A DNA stretch of 64,000 nt from Bacteroides acidifaciens (lineage in GTDB: Bacteria > Bacteroidota > Bacteroidia > Bacteroidales > Bacteroidaceae). Location: assembly GCF_903181435.1 (NCBI RefSeq), contig NZ_CAEUHO010000001.1:186001-250000 (forward strand), read 5' to 3'. The notes under the pieces are model-generated. The model searched no databases and had not been told where the DNA came from. It was given only the letters and a program-made list of their open reading frames with translations. Position 1 is the first letter of the stretch. Each line of letters opens with the position of its first letter. This document shows positions 18,134 through 26,880 of the stretch, piece by piece. Made by a program: the position numbers and the translations under genes.

Positions 18134-19390
18134 TTATTTATTTCTTCTCTTTTTAAACTCGGCAATCGCTTCGTTGACGTTCATTTTCTCTCCGTTGCGG
18201 AAGGCGATAATGAAAGCGTCTTTGAATTGAGGCGTAATGGTGCGTTTTGTGCGCAGCACTTTGTTGTAATCGCCGGAGGCACCATACGTATATTTGTATA
18301 TGCCCTTCTCTTTATAATAATCCACACCTTTCAGTCCTTTCAGCCGCTTGTCGTTTTTGGCGAGAGGCTTGGAAGAGGTGAGTATCTGTATCTTAAACGT
18401 AATTTCACTGTCGTTGGTTGCACTTTGCGACGCAATCGGACGGTTTGTGGTCGTTTTTGTTGTCGAAGCAGCTTTTGTCCTGGCTTCTGCCAGCAGTTCT
18501 TTCTGCTGAGGGACCGATGCCCTTTCCGTGTCTTTTTGTGCAATAGCCGGAGTGTTGTCTTCTTCCTGCTCAGTCGGGATAATCGTCTTGCTGACTCCCG
18601 TAAGGCGTATCTCGTGTTCTCTTTTATAATTCAGGAAAGCATGATAAATGCCTTTTGCCATGGTTGAGGCTCCTACTTCGGAACTCAGATAACGTTCTTC
18701 CTCAGGGGTAGAGATAAATCCTAATTCTATCAGGATGCTCGGCATGGCACTTGCTTTCAGGACAAGGAATCCCGCTTGATGCACTCCACGGTCTGTCCGT
18801 TTGCAGGTATGGCGGAATTGTTTTTGCATCAGAGAGGCGAGATGTACGCTCTGCTCCATATACTTGTCCTGCATAAATTCAAATATGATATAAGATTCTG
18901 CGGAGTTCGGGTTGAAGCCGGCATATCGTGTCTCGTAATCGCTTTCGTAAAGAATCACGGAGTTCTCCCGTTTGGCAACTTCCAGGTTGGCGTCCGATTT
19001 GGCAAGACCCAGTGTCCAGGTAGATGCGCCTTTTGCTGTACGGTTGTTTGCCAGTGCGTTGGTGTGGATAGAGATGAACAGGTCAGCTTTCGCATTGTTC
19101 GCGATTTCTGCCCGTCGTGCCAGAGGAATGAAGACATCTTTGCTGCGGGTGTAAATCACTTTGACGTCGTCGCAGTTTCTTTTTATCAGATTTCCCACCT
19201 TCAGGGCAACGTTCAGATTGATGTTTTTCTCTTTGGTTGTCTTGCCTATGGCGCCGGGGTCATGTCCGCCGTGTCCGGCATCGATGACTACAACAAAATC
19301 CTTCCCCCATAAATGGCTGGTACATGAGGGTAGAAAAAGTAGCCAAAGGCAAATGCATATATATACTATGTATGGTCTATTCAGCTTCAT
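18134..19390 (-). CDS. N-acetylmuramoyl-L-alanine amidase (Amidase_3) with SPOR-like C-terminus
   Basis: A lipoprotein-type signal (PSC lipobox near residue 22, counting from the ATG at 19390) precedes an Amidase_3 domain with zinc ligands in VIDAGHGGHDPGA, the catalytic FEF region, SIHTNALAN and SILIELGFIST. After a Thr/Lys-rich linker, a C-terminal SPOR-like module (ITFKIQILTSSKPLAKND... to the end) probably binds denuded peptidoglycan. It cleaves the amide bond between MurNAc and L-Ala during cell separation. The ATG at 19390 is chosen over the TTG at 19408, which overlaps the promoter element. Confidence 0.92.
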   Translation of the reverse strand: MKLNRPYIVYICICLWLLFLPSCTSHLWGKDFVVVIDAGHGGHDPGAIGKTTKEKNINLNVALKVGNLIKRNCDDVKVIYTRSKDVFIPLARRAEIANNAKADLFISIHTNALANNRTAKGASTWTLGLAKSDANLEVAKRENSVILYESDYETRYAGFNPNSAESYIIFEFMQDKYMEQSVHLASLMQKQFRHTCKRTDRGVHQAGFLVLKASAMPSILIELGFISTPEEERYLSSEVGASTMAKGIYHAFLNYKREHEIRLTGVSKTIIPTEQEEDNTPAIAQKDTERASVPQQKELLAEARTKAASTTKTTTNRPIASQSATNDSEITFKIQILTSSKPLAKNDKRLKGLKGVDYYKEKGIYKYTYGASGDYNKVLRTKRTITPQFKDAFIIAFRNGEKMNVNEAIAEFKKRRNK

Positions 19391-19405
19391 ATTTGTAATA
19401 CGGTG

Positions 19406-19413
19406 CAAATGTA
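19406..19413 (-). promoter_or_regulatory. Promoter -7 element of the amidase-MCE operon (TACATTTG)
   Basis: CAAATGTA on the plus strand reads TACATTTG on the minus strand, 16 bases before the amidase ATG. Confidence 0.5.
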
Positions 19414-19531
19414 GTAGAAATTTGTAGAAAACTCATTATTTGCCATTAAGTTTTGTGTTTTTTTCGGTATAATGATAGCTTTTTTCCTGAAATCTCCGTT
19501 ACTTTGCGCTTCGAAGTTAAAATGTACGACG

Positions 19532-20428
19532 ATGCTTAAGTTTTTGAAGAATTGGACGTTACCTATTGCTATGCTGGTAGGTGCTATAGGTTATCCGCTG
19601 TTTATCAGCCTTTCTTTTCTGACTCCCTATCTTATTTTTACGATGTTGTTGTTGACTTTCTGTAAGGTGTCTCCACGTGATTTGAAGCCCAAACCTCTTC
19701 ATGCATGGTTGTTGCTGATTCAGATTGGCGGTGCGTTGGCGGCTTATCTGCTGCTTTACCGGTTCGATAAGATTATAGCGGAAGGTGTGATGGTTTGTAT
19801 TATTTGCCCGACGGCTACGGCTGCCGCGGTGATTACTTCCAAGTTGGGTGGCAGTGCAGCAAGTCTGACTACGTATACGCTGCTTGCTAATATCGGAGCA
19901 GCTATTGCCGTGCCTATTCTTTTTCCTTTGGTGGAAGTGCATCCCGATGTCGGCTTTTGGCAAGCGTTTTTCGTTATTTTGAGCAAGGTATTTCCATTGC
20001 TAATTTGTCCGTTTCTGCTTGCGTGGCTGTTGAGCAAATGCTTGCCTAAAGTACATCAGAAACTACTGGGCTACCATGAACTTGCTTTTTACTTGTGGGC
20101 TGTTTCATTAGCCATCGTGACGGCTCAGACATTATATTCATTGCTCAATGACCCTGCTGACGGTTTTACTGAAATCATGATTGCCGTTGGAGCTTTAATA
20201 GCTTGTTGTTTGCAGTTCTTTCTGGGGAAAACTATCGGCTCTGTCTATAATGACCGTATAAGTGGCGGTCAGGCATTGGGACAGAAGAATACGATTCTGG
20301 CTATTTGGATGGCTCATACCTATCTCAATCCGTTGTCTGCTGTTGCTCCGGGCTCGTATGTGTTGTGGCAGAACATTATCAACAGCTGTCAGTTGTGGAA
20401 AAAGAGAAAAAATGAGATAAAATATTGA
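19532..20428 (+). CDS. Bile acid:sodium symporter (BASS)-type membrane transporter
   Basis: About 298 residues with nine or ten hydrophobic helices and the pattern of BASS-family transporters (CPTATAAAVITSKLGGSAASLTTYTLLANI in the middle, and GQALGQKNTILAIWMAHTYLNPLSAVAPG near the end, which resembles the BASS core helices). The ATG at 19532 (MLKFLKNW) is a better start than the one at 19472. The last 20 or so codons lie at the junction with the integrated element and were probably supplied by it; a second, diverged copy of this gene end is at 31059-31139. Substrate unknown. Confidence 0.75.
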   Translation: MLKFLKNWTLPIAMLVGAIGYPLFISLSFLTPYLIFTMLLLTFCKVSPRDLKPKPLHAWLLLIQIGGALAAYLLLYRFDKIIAEGVMVCIICPTATAAAVITSKLGGSAASLTTYTLLANIGAAIAVPILFPLVEVHPDVGFWQAFFVILSKVFPLLICPFLLAWLLSKCLPKVHQKLLGYHELAFYLWAVSLAIVTAQTLYSLLNDPADGFTEIMIAVGALIACCLQFFLGKTIGSVYNDRISGGQALGQKNTILAIWMAHTYLNPLSAVAPGSYVLWQNIINSCQLWKKRKNEIKY

Positions 20429-20520
20429 ACATAAGATATTGACATTTAGTATTTTATATTTGTTGAATGTAATTTCCTTTATTTTCCTTATTTTCTTGTT
20501 TAGTCTAATAAATGCCTTTA

Positions 20521-20593
20521 TTTTGTTACTATTTTGTTACCTGTATTCATTGAAGTAACAAAACAAATCGCTATATTTGTATCGGTAACAAAA
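20521..20593. repeat. Left-end TTTTGTTAC integrase-site cluster
   Basis: TTTTGTTAC occurs at 20521-20529 and 20532-20540 and, inverted, at 20555-20563 and 20585-20593. The first two form a 21-bp block (20521-20541) that recurs exactly at 30983-31003. Position just before the integrase start suggests arm-type binding sites and autoregulation. Confidence 0.6.
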
Positions 20594-20606
20594 TAAGAAC
20601 ATAATT

Positions 20607-21800
20607 ATGGCGAAGAAAAAACAAGAAGTTAAATTGAAAGAACCTGTAAGGATTAGATTCAAGCAGCTTGCCAATGGCAACCAGTCTATTTATTTGGACT
20701 ACTATACAGGTGATGTTATTAGAAAAGAAAATTATGTTGGCGGTAAACGGCAATATGAATTTTTGAAATTATACCTTATACCCGAAAAGACAAGAGAGGA
20801 TAAGGCAAAGAACGAAGCTACGTTGGCTCTTGCAAAAGCTATTCAAAGCAAGCGGATAGTAGAGTTGCAAAATGATGCACACGGCTTTCAGAACACCAAC
20901 AAGTCAAAAGCGAATGTGATTGATTATTTAATGAACATGAGAAGCCAATCTAAAGAACGTGGCAGCTTGAACTATGAAAAGACCGTTGGTAATACCATTC
21001 GTGAACTAAAATTGTTCAGAGGGGATTATATCGCTTTTCGTGATATAGATAAGGACTTCTTGAATAGCTTTGTGGATTTCTTGAAACAAGCGAAGAAAGC
21101 AAGCAAGTTTGGTTTGTTAAAGGCTGGGGGTGTATTAAGTAATAATTCCGTTATTGCTTACTATGGGGTGCTGCGTACCGCTATAAATAGAGCCTATAAA
21201 GAGGGGATTATTACGGTCAATCCAACGAAAGAGTTTGATTTTGCCAGTAAGGTAAAAGCGGAAGTCAGCCGCAGGGAGTATTTGACAATAGAGGAATTGA
21301 AGCGGCTTATCGGGACAGAGTGCAAGTATGAGATAATGAAACAAGCCTTTCTTTTCAGTTGTTTGTGTGGGCTGCGTGTAAGCGATATAAGAAAATTGAA
21401 GTGGAACGATTTGCAGAAAAGCGGTGAAAGAATAAGAATTGAAATAAAGATGCAGAAAACAAAAGAACCGCTTTATCTGCCTATATCCGATGAAGCGTTA
21501 AAGTGGTTGCCGCAACAAAATGAAGCAAAAGGCGATGATTTGATTTTTCCTTTGACGCATGAGGGAACTATAAATAAAATACTTCAAAAATGGGCGAAAG
21601 ACGCAGGGATTATTAAGCATATCTCGTTTCATGTTGCCCGGCATACCCATGCTACCATGATGCTTACATTGGGGGCTGACTTGTACACAGTTAGCAAATT
21701 GTTAGGACATAAAAATATTGCCACAACTCAAATTTATGCGAAGATTGTCGATAAGAAAAAAGAAGAAGCTATAAGTTTGATACCGAATTTGACGGACTGA
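20607..21800 (+). CDS. int: Tyrosine recombinase/integrase of the element
   Basis: A 397-residue site-specific recombinase. An N-terminal arm-binding region is followed by a SAM-like core-binding domain (about 105-200) and the catalytic domain with Arg in LCGLRVSDIRKLKW, the HxxR box HVARHTHATM, and the tyrosine in GHKNIATTQIYAKIV. It belongs to the family of integrases of Bacteroides mobilizable and conjugative transposons. It is preceded by four TTTTGTTAC sites and followed by a strong terminator, so it is a separate transcription unit. Confidence 0.92.
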   Translation: MAKKKQEVKLKEPVRIRFKQLANGNQSIYLDYYTGDVIRKENYVGGKRQYEFLKLYLIPEKTREDKAKNEATLALAKAIQSKRIVELQNDAHGFQNTNKSKANVIDYLMNMRSQSKERGSLNYEKTVGNTIRELKLFRGDYIAFRDIDKDFLNSFVDFLKQAKKASKFGLLKAGGVLSNNSVIAYYGVLRTAINRAYKEGIITVNPTKEFDFASKVKAEVSRREYLTIEELKRLIGTECKYEIMKQAFLFSCLCGLRVSDIRKLKWNDLQKSGERIRIEIKMQKTKEPLYLPISDEALKWLPQQNEAKGDDLIFPLTHEGTINKILQKWAKDAGIIKHISFHVARHTHATMMLTLGADLYTVSKLLGHKNIATTQIYAKIVDKKKEEAISLIPNLTD

Positions 21801-21805
21801 TTTAA

Positions 21806-21845
21806 AAAGAAAGTATGGTTATATCACAGTTACCGTACTTTCTTT
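21806..21845 (+). terminator. Terminator of the integrase gene
   Basis: A 14-bp stem (21806-21819 with 21832-21845, one G-U) with a 12-nt loop followed by CTTTTTTT. Confidence 0.85.
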
Positions 21846-21911
21846 CTTTTTTTGTCTTTGTTTAGCCGGAAAAATATATCTTTGTTTCTACTAACTGAAA
21901 CATAGATTATT

Positions 21912-22835
21912 ATGACAGAAGAAGAACTGAAAATAAAATTCGACCATATACAAGGTATATTCAATCGCTGTATCAATCATGCCAGCCAAGTTATGATAGA
22001 TAATATTGCCTCTAAGTCCTTATATTTCGACGAAGAACAGGCAGATAAACTGGAACAGCAAGAATATGTTCGTACCGCTGATGAGTTGGTGCAGTTATAT
22101 ATTCGTTATTCTGTGTTGAATGATATTCAATATTTTTATTCTGTATCTGATTTCTTTTGGGAAAGCGGTTTTTATGAATCCTTGAAATCCGATGAGAAAA
22201 GAAAATACATGTCGTTTAATCCTCTTTCATTTGATTATTCCCGGTATGAGCAAGATAATACGGTTTATGATGAAGAACTGCCTTATTTTTCCGTAATAGT
22301 TAAAACTGTTGTATTGGAAAAATATTCTGCGTACTTGCGAAAAAAGAAAGAAAGTAAGGTGCAAGCGGAAATGCAGCCACAACAGAAAGAGCCGCAACCA
22401 ATTCAAGATAAATGCCAAGAGCCTAAAATTATCTCCCATATTGCTGAAACAGAAAATCCGTTTAAGTCTATTTTAAACGACAGACAAATAGCATTGTTGG
22501 TGGATTGTATCAATGAAGTGGAAATTTTCAATGCTCCTATGACTTTTGAAGATTTGAAAGCAATACTTTCCTGTAAGCCAAAAGTTATATTTAGGTCTAA
22601 TAACAACAGGCAGGTAGCTTTTCTTTTTTCGGAATTAAGCAATCGTGGTTTGATAACACCTAACTGGCAATCTGTTATAGCAAAGAATAAGTTGTTTGTT
22701 ACGAAGAATATAAAGAAAGATAAATATCTGAATCAAGGTGATTTAGCCACAGCCGCCAATTATGTAAAAGGGGTGGAACATGAAAAAGATTATGTAACCA
22801 TCAGCAATTATATCAAACAACTGAAAAAACTTTAA
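21912..22835 (+). CDS. Hypothetical protein of the mobilizable element
   Basis: A 307-residue soluble protein that I do not assign to a named family. The first 140 residues are rich in aromatic and acidic residues; a Lys/Gln/Pro-rich linker (about 145-180) follows; the C-terminal 130 residues (LNDRQIALLVDCINEVEIF..., RQVAFLFSELSNRGLI..., ending ISNYIKQLKKL) look like a compact helical domain, reminiscent of the C-terminal domain of RteC-like proteins. Low GC compared with the mobilization genes downstream suggests a different source. It lies between int and the excisionase-like gene, a position often held by accessory regulators. Confidence 0.6.
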   Translation: MTEEELKIKFDHIQGIFNRCINHASQVMIDNIASKSLYFDEEQADKLEQQEYVRTADELVQLYIRYSVLNDIQYFYSVSDFFWESGFYESLKSDEKRKYMSFNPLSFDYSRYEQDNTVYDEELPYFSVIVKTVVLEKYSAYLRKKKESKVQAEMQPQQKEPQPIQDKCQEPKIISHIAETENPFKSILNDRQIALLVDCINEVEIFNAPMTFEDLKAILSCKPKVIFRSNNNRQVAFLFSELSNRGLITPNWQSVIAKNKLFVTKNIKKDKYLNQGDLATAANYVKGVEHEKDYVTISNYIKQLKKL

Positions 22836-22901
22836 GAATAGGTTAATACCTCAAACATAGCTTAATCCACTATCAAGCTATTCCTCAATACTTTTGCCCC
22901 C

Positions 22902-22937
22902 GTAATCGATTACAAGAAACTGGAGGGCATGCACTCC
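22902..22937. promoter_or_regulatory. Two palindromes before the excisionase-like gene
   Basis: A perfect 12-bp palindrome GTAATCGATTAC (22902-22913) and a near palindrome centred on GCATGC (22922-22937), 30-65 bases before the start at 22967. They look like operators or excisionase sites. Confidence 0.4.
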
Positions 22938-22966
22938 ATATTGTCTAACGCAAATACTTTTGTTAT

Positions 22967-23254
22967 ATGGAAACAAGTATTGAGAAGCGAGTTGCAGAAC
23001 TCGAAAATTTAGTGTTCCTTTCAAAGAATGTGCTTAGTTTTGATGAAGCGAGCAAGTTCTTGAACCTTTCAAAAAGTTACCTGTACAAGCTGACTTCGGG
23101 TAACTTGATACCCCATTACAAGCCGCAGGGCAAAATGCTTTATTTTGAGAAAGCGGAATTAGAAGCGTGGTTGCGTCAGAACCCGGTGAAGACGCAGGCG
23201 CAGATAGAGCAGGAAGCGCAGAAATATATCCTTAACCGTCCCTTAAAGAAATAG
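22967..23254 (+). CDS. Excisionase-like helix-turn-helix protein
   Basis: A 95-residue protein with a MerR/excisionase-type winged HTH: VLSFDEASKFLNLSKSYLYKLTSGNLIPHYKPQGKMLYF reads as helix, turn, recognition helix and wing. Such proteins bend DNA at att sites or regulate mobilization genes. It is five bases upstream of the ATPase gene and clearly in the same operon. Confidence 0.8.
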   Translation: METSIEKRVAELENLVFLSKNVLSFDEASKFLNLSKSYLYKLTSGNLIPHYKPQGKMLYFEKAELEAWLRQNPVKTQAQIEQEAQKYILNRPLKK

Positions 23255-23259
23255 CGGCT

Positions 23260-24333
23260 ATGGAAAATAGAAAAGCGACAGAAGCCGGGCAGGATGTCAC
23301 CATGCAGAAAGAGGATTTTGCAGCCCTTTGGAAAACCATCCATCTAAAGGTGACGGACACTTACGAAGTGCCGCCCGAAATACTCTGGGTGAACGGCTCT
23401 ACCATTGGCACGCTGGGTAATTTCAGCGCATCCACAGGAAAAGCCAAGAGCAAAAAGACATTCAACATTTCCGCCATCGTTGCGGCGGCGTTGAAGAATG
23501 ACGAGGTACTGAAGTATTCGGCATATCTGCCACCGAACAAGCGGAAAATCCTCTATGTAGATACCGAGCAGAGCAAATACCATTGCCATAAGGTCATGGA
23601 GCGTATTTTGCGACTTGCCGGACTGCCTACCGACAAGGACAGGGACGATTTTGTTTTCATCGTGCTAAGGGAGCAGACCCCCGACAAGCGGAAACAGATT
23701 ATCGGCTATATGCTTGAAAATATGCCCGATGTGGGGTTGCTCATCATTGACGGAATCCGTGACTTGATGTATGACATCAACAGCCCCAGCGAATCAACCG
23801 ACCTAATCAACCTCTTGATGCGCTGGTCAAGCGGATATAACCTGCATATCCACACTGTTCTGCATTTGAATAAGGGGGATGACAACACAAGGGGGCATAT
23901 CGGTACGGAACTGAACAACAAGGCTGAAACCGTCCTGCAAATCACGAAAAGCCAGCAGGACGGCAACATAAGCGAGGTAAAGGCGATGCACATACGTGAC
24001 CGGGAATTTGACCCGTTCGCATTCCGTATCAATGACAACGCTTTACCCGAAATCGTGGATGATTATGTATTCCAACAACCTAAGCAGGACAGGAACTTTT
24101 CGCTTACGGAACTGACTGAACAGCAACACCGGGAAGCGTTGGAGAACGGTTTCGGCAAGCAGGTGGTACAAGGCTATTCCAATGTCATAGCGGCATTGAA
24201 ACAGGGTTATGCGAGTATCGGTTACGAGCGTGGACGCAATGTTCTTGTGTCGCTTAACAAGTTTCTTGTGAACAAGCGCATGATTGTGAAAGAGGGCAAG
24301 GGCTACCGCTATAATCCCGATTTCCATTATTAA
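23260..24333 (+). CDS. RepA-like AAA/RecA-fold ATPase
   Basis: A 357-residue protein with a DnaB/RepA-type P-loop fold. The Walker A region is SASTGKAKSKKTF, Walker B is VGLLIIDGIRDLMYD, and a later HTVLHLNKGDDNTRGHIGTEL segment is the usual sensor loop of this group. A C-terminal winged-helix region (about 290-357) may bind DNA. In mobilizable elements these proteins act as replicative helicases together with the primase encoded next, allowing the excised circle to replicate. Confidence 0.82.
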   Translation: MENRKATEAGQDVTMQKEDFAALWKTIHLKVTDTYEVPPEILWVNGSTIGTLGNFSASTGKAKSKKTFNISAIVAAALKNDEVLKYSAYLPPNKRKILYVDTEQSKYHCHKVMERILRLAGLPTDKDRDDFVFIVLREQTPDKRKQIIGYMLENMPDVGLLIIDGIRDLMYDINSPSESTDLINLLMRWSSGYNLHIHTVLHLNKGDDNTRGHIGTELNNKAETVLQITKSQQDGNISEVKAMHIRDREFDPFAFRINDNALPEIVDDYVFQQPKQDRNFSLTELTEQQHREALENGFGKQVVQGYSNVIAALKQGYASIGYERGRNVLVSLNKFLVNKRMIVKEGKGYRYNPDFHY

Positions 24334-24344
24334 AAGTCAGTTTG

Positions 24345-24445
24345 GTTTAGTCCGGGTGTATATACAAGAGGAACGGACTTACTATTTCCCAGTATCGGAA
24401 CAGGCAGGTTTAGTATGGTACGGGTGTATATATAACGGACTAAAC
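24345..24445. repeat. Iteron-like repeats between the ATPase and primase genes
   Basis: GTTTAGTCCG (24345-24354) is inverted as CGGACTAAAC (24436-24445), and CGGGTGTATATA is repeated directly (24353-24364 and 24421-24432). The same inverted word recurs near the right end of the element (30834-30843). This is a candidate replication origin of the excised form. Confidence 0.5.
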
Positions 24446-24495
24446 AGGACTGGTGCACTTTTCAACTATTTTTTAATCCCCAAAAAGAAAATGTT

Positions 24496-25461
24496 ATGAA
24501 CATCGAAGATGTGAAACAAATACCCATCGCAGACTATCTGCACAGTTTAGGTTACTCTCCTGTCAAGCAGCAGGGTAACGGTTTATGGTACAAATCACCG
24601 TTAAGGGAGGAACACGAACCGTCTTTCAAGGTGAACACTGACCGCAACCTTTGGTATGACTTTGGCGCAGGCAAGGGCGGCAACATCATCGCACTGGCAA
24701 AGGAACTCTATTGTTCAGACAGCTTGCCATACCTTTTAAACCGGATAGCGGAACAGACACCGCACGTCCGTCCGGTCAGTTTTTCTTTTCCCCAGCGTAG
24801 GACAGAACCGAGCTTCCAGCATTTGGAAGTCCGTGACCTTATCCATCCGGCATTGCTCCGTTATTTGCAGGGACGGGGTATCAATGTCGAACTGGCAAAA
24901 AGAGAATGTAAGGAACTCCATTTTACCAATAACGGCAGACCGTTCTTTGCTATCGGTTTCCCGAACATGGCAGGAGGTTACGAGGTTCGCAATTCCTTTT
25001 TCAAAGGCTGCATTGCCCCGAAAGACATCACCCATATACGGCAGCAGGGAGAGCCGAGAGAGAAGTGTTTGGTATTCGAGGGGTTTATGGACTATCTTTC
25101 TTTCCTCACGCTCCGGATGAAGAACTGCCCGACCATGCCCGACCTTGACAGACAGGACTATGTCATTCTTAATTCGACTGTCAACGTGCCGAAAGCCATT
25201 GACGTGCTGTACCCGTATGAACGCATCCACTGTATGCTTGACAATGACAAGGCTGGATATGAAGCGACACGGGCTATCGAATTGGAATACTCCTACCGTG
25301 TGCGTGACTTCTCGCACAATTATAGGGGATATTCGGACTTGAACGATTATCTGTGCGGCAGGAAGCAGGAACAGAAAAACGAAGCCAGCCAAGTGCAGGA
25401 AACGAAGCAGGAAACCGGACAACGTGCCGCCTCAAGACAAAAGAGAGGCAGGGGCATTTAA
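24496..25461 (+). CDS. DNA primase with CHC2-like and Toprim domains
   Basis: A 321-residue primase of the kind found on Bacteroides mobile elements. The N-terminal CHC2-like fold (residues 1-75) keeps the shape SPLREEHEPSFKVNTDRNLWYDFG and GKGGNIIALAKE but lacks most of the zinc cysteines. The Toprim domain follows with LVFEGFMDYLSFL (catalytic Glu) and CMLDNDKAGYEAT (DxD-type). The C-terminal 35 residues are Gln/Glu/Lys-rich and disordered. It would prime the helicase-driven replication of the transferred strand. Confidence 0.85.
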   Translation: MNIEDVKQIPIADYLHSLGYSPVKQQGNGLWYKSPLREEHEPSFKVNTDRNLWYDFGAGKGGNIIALAKELYCSDSLPYLLNRIAEQTPHVRPVSFSFPQRRTEPSFQHLEVRDLIHPALLRYLQGRGINVELAKRECKELHFTNNGRPFFAIGFPNMAGGYEVRNSFFKGCIAPKDITHIRQQGEPREKCLVFEGFMDYLSFLTLRMKNCPTMPDLDRQDYVILNSTVNVPKAIDVLYPYERIHCMLDNDKAGYEATRAIELEYSYRVRDFSHNYRGYSDLNDYLCGRKQEQKNEASQVQETKQETGQRAASRQKRGRGI

Positions 25462-25484
25462 TCCGGCAGGACTATCAACGGCTG

Positions 25485-25548
25485 GCGGTTTATTTGGAGA
25501 GCAAGGTTATGTTTCGGTAAACCGAAACTACCTTGCTTTGCTCACCGC
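25485..25548. other. Candidate origin of transfer (oriT)
   Basis: Just upstream of the mobilization genes, AGCAAGGT (25500-25507) pairs with 25530-25537 and GTTTCGGT (25511-25518) with 25521-25528 around a two-base loop; outer GCGGT/ACCGC (25485-25489 and 25544-25548) add to it. A hairpin at this place is typical of oriT. Confidence 0.55.
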
Positions 25549-25606
25549 AAAGAAAATTTCTCCCGTTGGTCGCAATTTTTAAGACACCATTCAAACGTAA
25601 AAAACC

Positions 25607-25990
25607 ATGACGAGTATAAAGGACAAGCCGGGGGGACGTCCGGCAAAGAAACGGATAGAGAAGCAGCAACGGGTTGTCAGTACGAAACTGACCGAGTTGC
25701 AGTATTACGCCATCAGGAAGCGAGCCGGGGAAGCCGGGTTGCGTGTCAGTGAGTATGTAAGGCAGGCGGTTGTTTCGGCAGAGGTCATACCCCGGCTGAA
25801 CAGGCAGGATGCGGACACCATCCGCAAACTGGCAGGGGAAGCCAACAACATCAACCAGTTGGCGCACCGGGCGAATGCCGGAGGTTTCGCACTGGTGGCG
25901 GTGGAACTGGTGAAGCTCAAAAACAGGATTATTGGAATCATAAACCATTTGTCGGATGATTGGAAAAATAAAAAAGGGAAGCGGTTTTAA
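25607..25990 (+). CDS. MobC-like relaxosome accessory protein
   Basis: A 127-residue basic protein with an N-terminal ribbon-helix-helix-type motif (RVVSTKLTELQYYAIRKRAGE...LRVSEYVRQAVV) and the MobC-family core (LNRQDADTIRKLAGEANNINQLAHRAN). It would bind oriT and help the relaxase nick. Its 3' end overlaps the relaxase start by 35 bases in another frame, so the two are translationally coupled. Confidence 0.85.
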   Translation: MTSIKDKPGGRPAKKRIEKQQRVVSTKLTELQYYAIRKRAGEAGLRVSEYVRQAVVSAEVIPRLNRQDADTIRKLAGEANNINQLAHRANAGGFALVAVELVKLKNRIIGIINHLSDDWKNKKGKRF

Positions 25991-26876
25991 GGGCTGTGTG
26001 AACTATGTGCTTGGCAAGGAGCAGGCGGTTTTGCTTCATGCGGACGGGGTTCTGACTGAAAGTCGGGGTGATATAATCCGCAGCTTCTGTATGCAGACCG
26101 GGATGAATCCCGATTTGAAGAAGCCTGTCGGACATATTGCGTTAAGTTATTCGACAGTGGATGCGCCCAAATTGACAGACGGGAAGATGGTACAACTTGC
26201 GCAGGAGTATATGCGTGAAATGAAAATCACCGATACGCAGTATATCATCGTGCGTCATCAAGACCGGGAACATCCGCACGTGCATATCGTGTTCAACCGC
26301 ATAGACAATAACGGCAAGACCATTTCGGACAGGAACGATATGTACCGTAACGAACAGGTATGCAAGAAGCTGAAAGCCAAACACGGGCTTTATTTCGCTG
26401 GTGGAAAAGAACAGGTAAAGCAGCACCGACTGAAAGAGCCGGACAAGTCGAAATACGAGATTTACACGGCTGTGAAGAACGAAATCGGCAAATCCCGTAA
26501 CTGGCAGCAGTTACAGGAGCGGTTAGCAGAAAAGGGTATTACCGTCCGGTTCAAACGAAAGGGACAGACCGACGAGATACAGGGCATATCCTTTTCCAAA
26601 GGTGAATACACGTTCAAGGGTTCGGAGATAGACCGGAGTTTCAGTTTTTCCAAACTGGACAAATGTTTCGGGTATGCAGGAATGAATGTTGCCGGAAGCC
26701 AACGGCAAACAACTTTCGCGCCCGTTCGGGAGCAAGCACTTGCACCGGGCAAGGCTGACAGTCCGTTGATAACTGGTTCGCTCGGTCTGTTTTCCGCTTC
26801 TTCTCCCCCAGTGGATGAAGAACCTAATTTTAATTTGAGAAAGAAGAAGAAAAAGAAAAAACAACTTAAACTGTAA
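25956..26876 (+). CDS. Relaxase / mobilization nuclease
   Basis: A 306-residue MOB-P type relaxase. It nicks oriT and stays bound to the 5' end of the transferred strand through a tyrosine. The metal-binding three-histidine motif is in HQDREHPHVHIVFNRIDNNGK (about residues 108-128), and KGSGFKGCVNYVLGK near the start is the usual N-terminal motif with its tyrosine. The C-terminal part (from about 240) is a variable tail ending in a lysine run (KKKKKKKQLKL). It is shorter than plasmid relaxases but of normal size for NBU-type elements. Confidence 0.88.
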   Translation: MIGKIKKGSGFKGCVNYVLGKEQAVLLHADGVLTESRGDIIRSFCMQTGMNPDLKKPVGHIALSYSTVDAPKLTDGKMVQLAQEYMREMKITDTQYIIVRHQDREHPHVHIVFNRIDNNGKTISDRNDMYRNEQVCKKLKAKHGLYFAGGKEQVKQHRLKEPDKSKYEIYTAVKNEIGKSRNWQQLQERLAEKGITVRFKRKGQTDEIQGISFSKGEYTFKGSEIDRSFSFSKLDKCFGYAGMNVAGSQRQTTFAPVREQALAPGKADSPLITGSLGLFSASSPPVDEEPNFNLRKKKKKKKQLKL

Positions 26877-26880
26877 AGAC

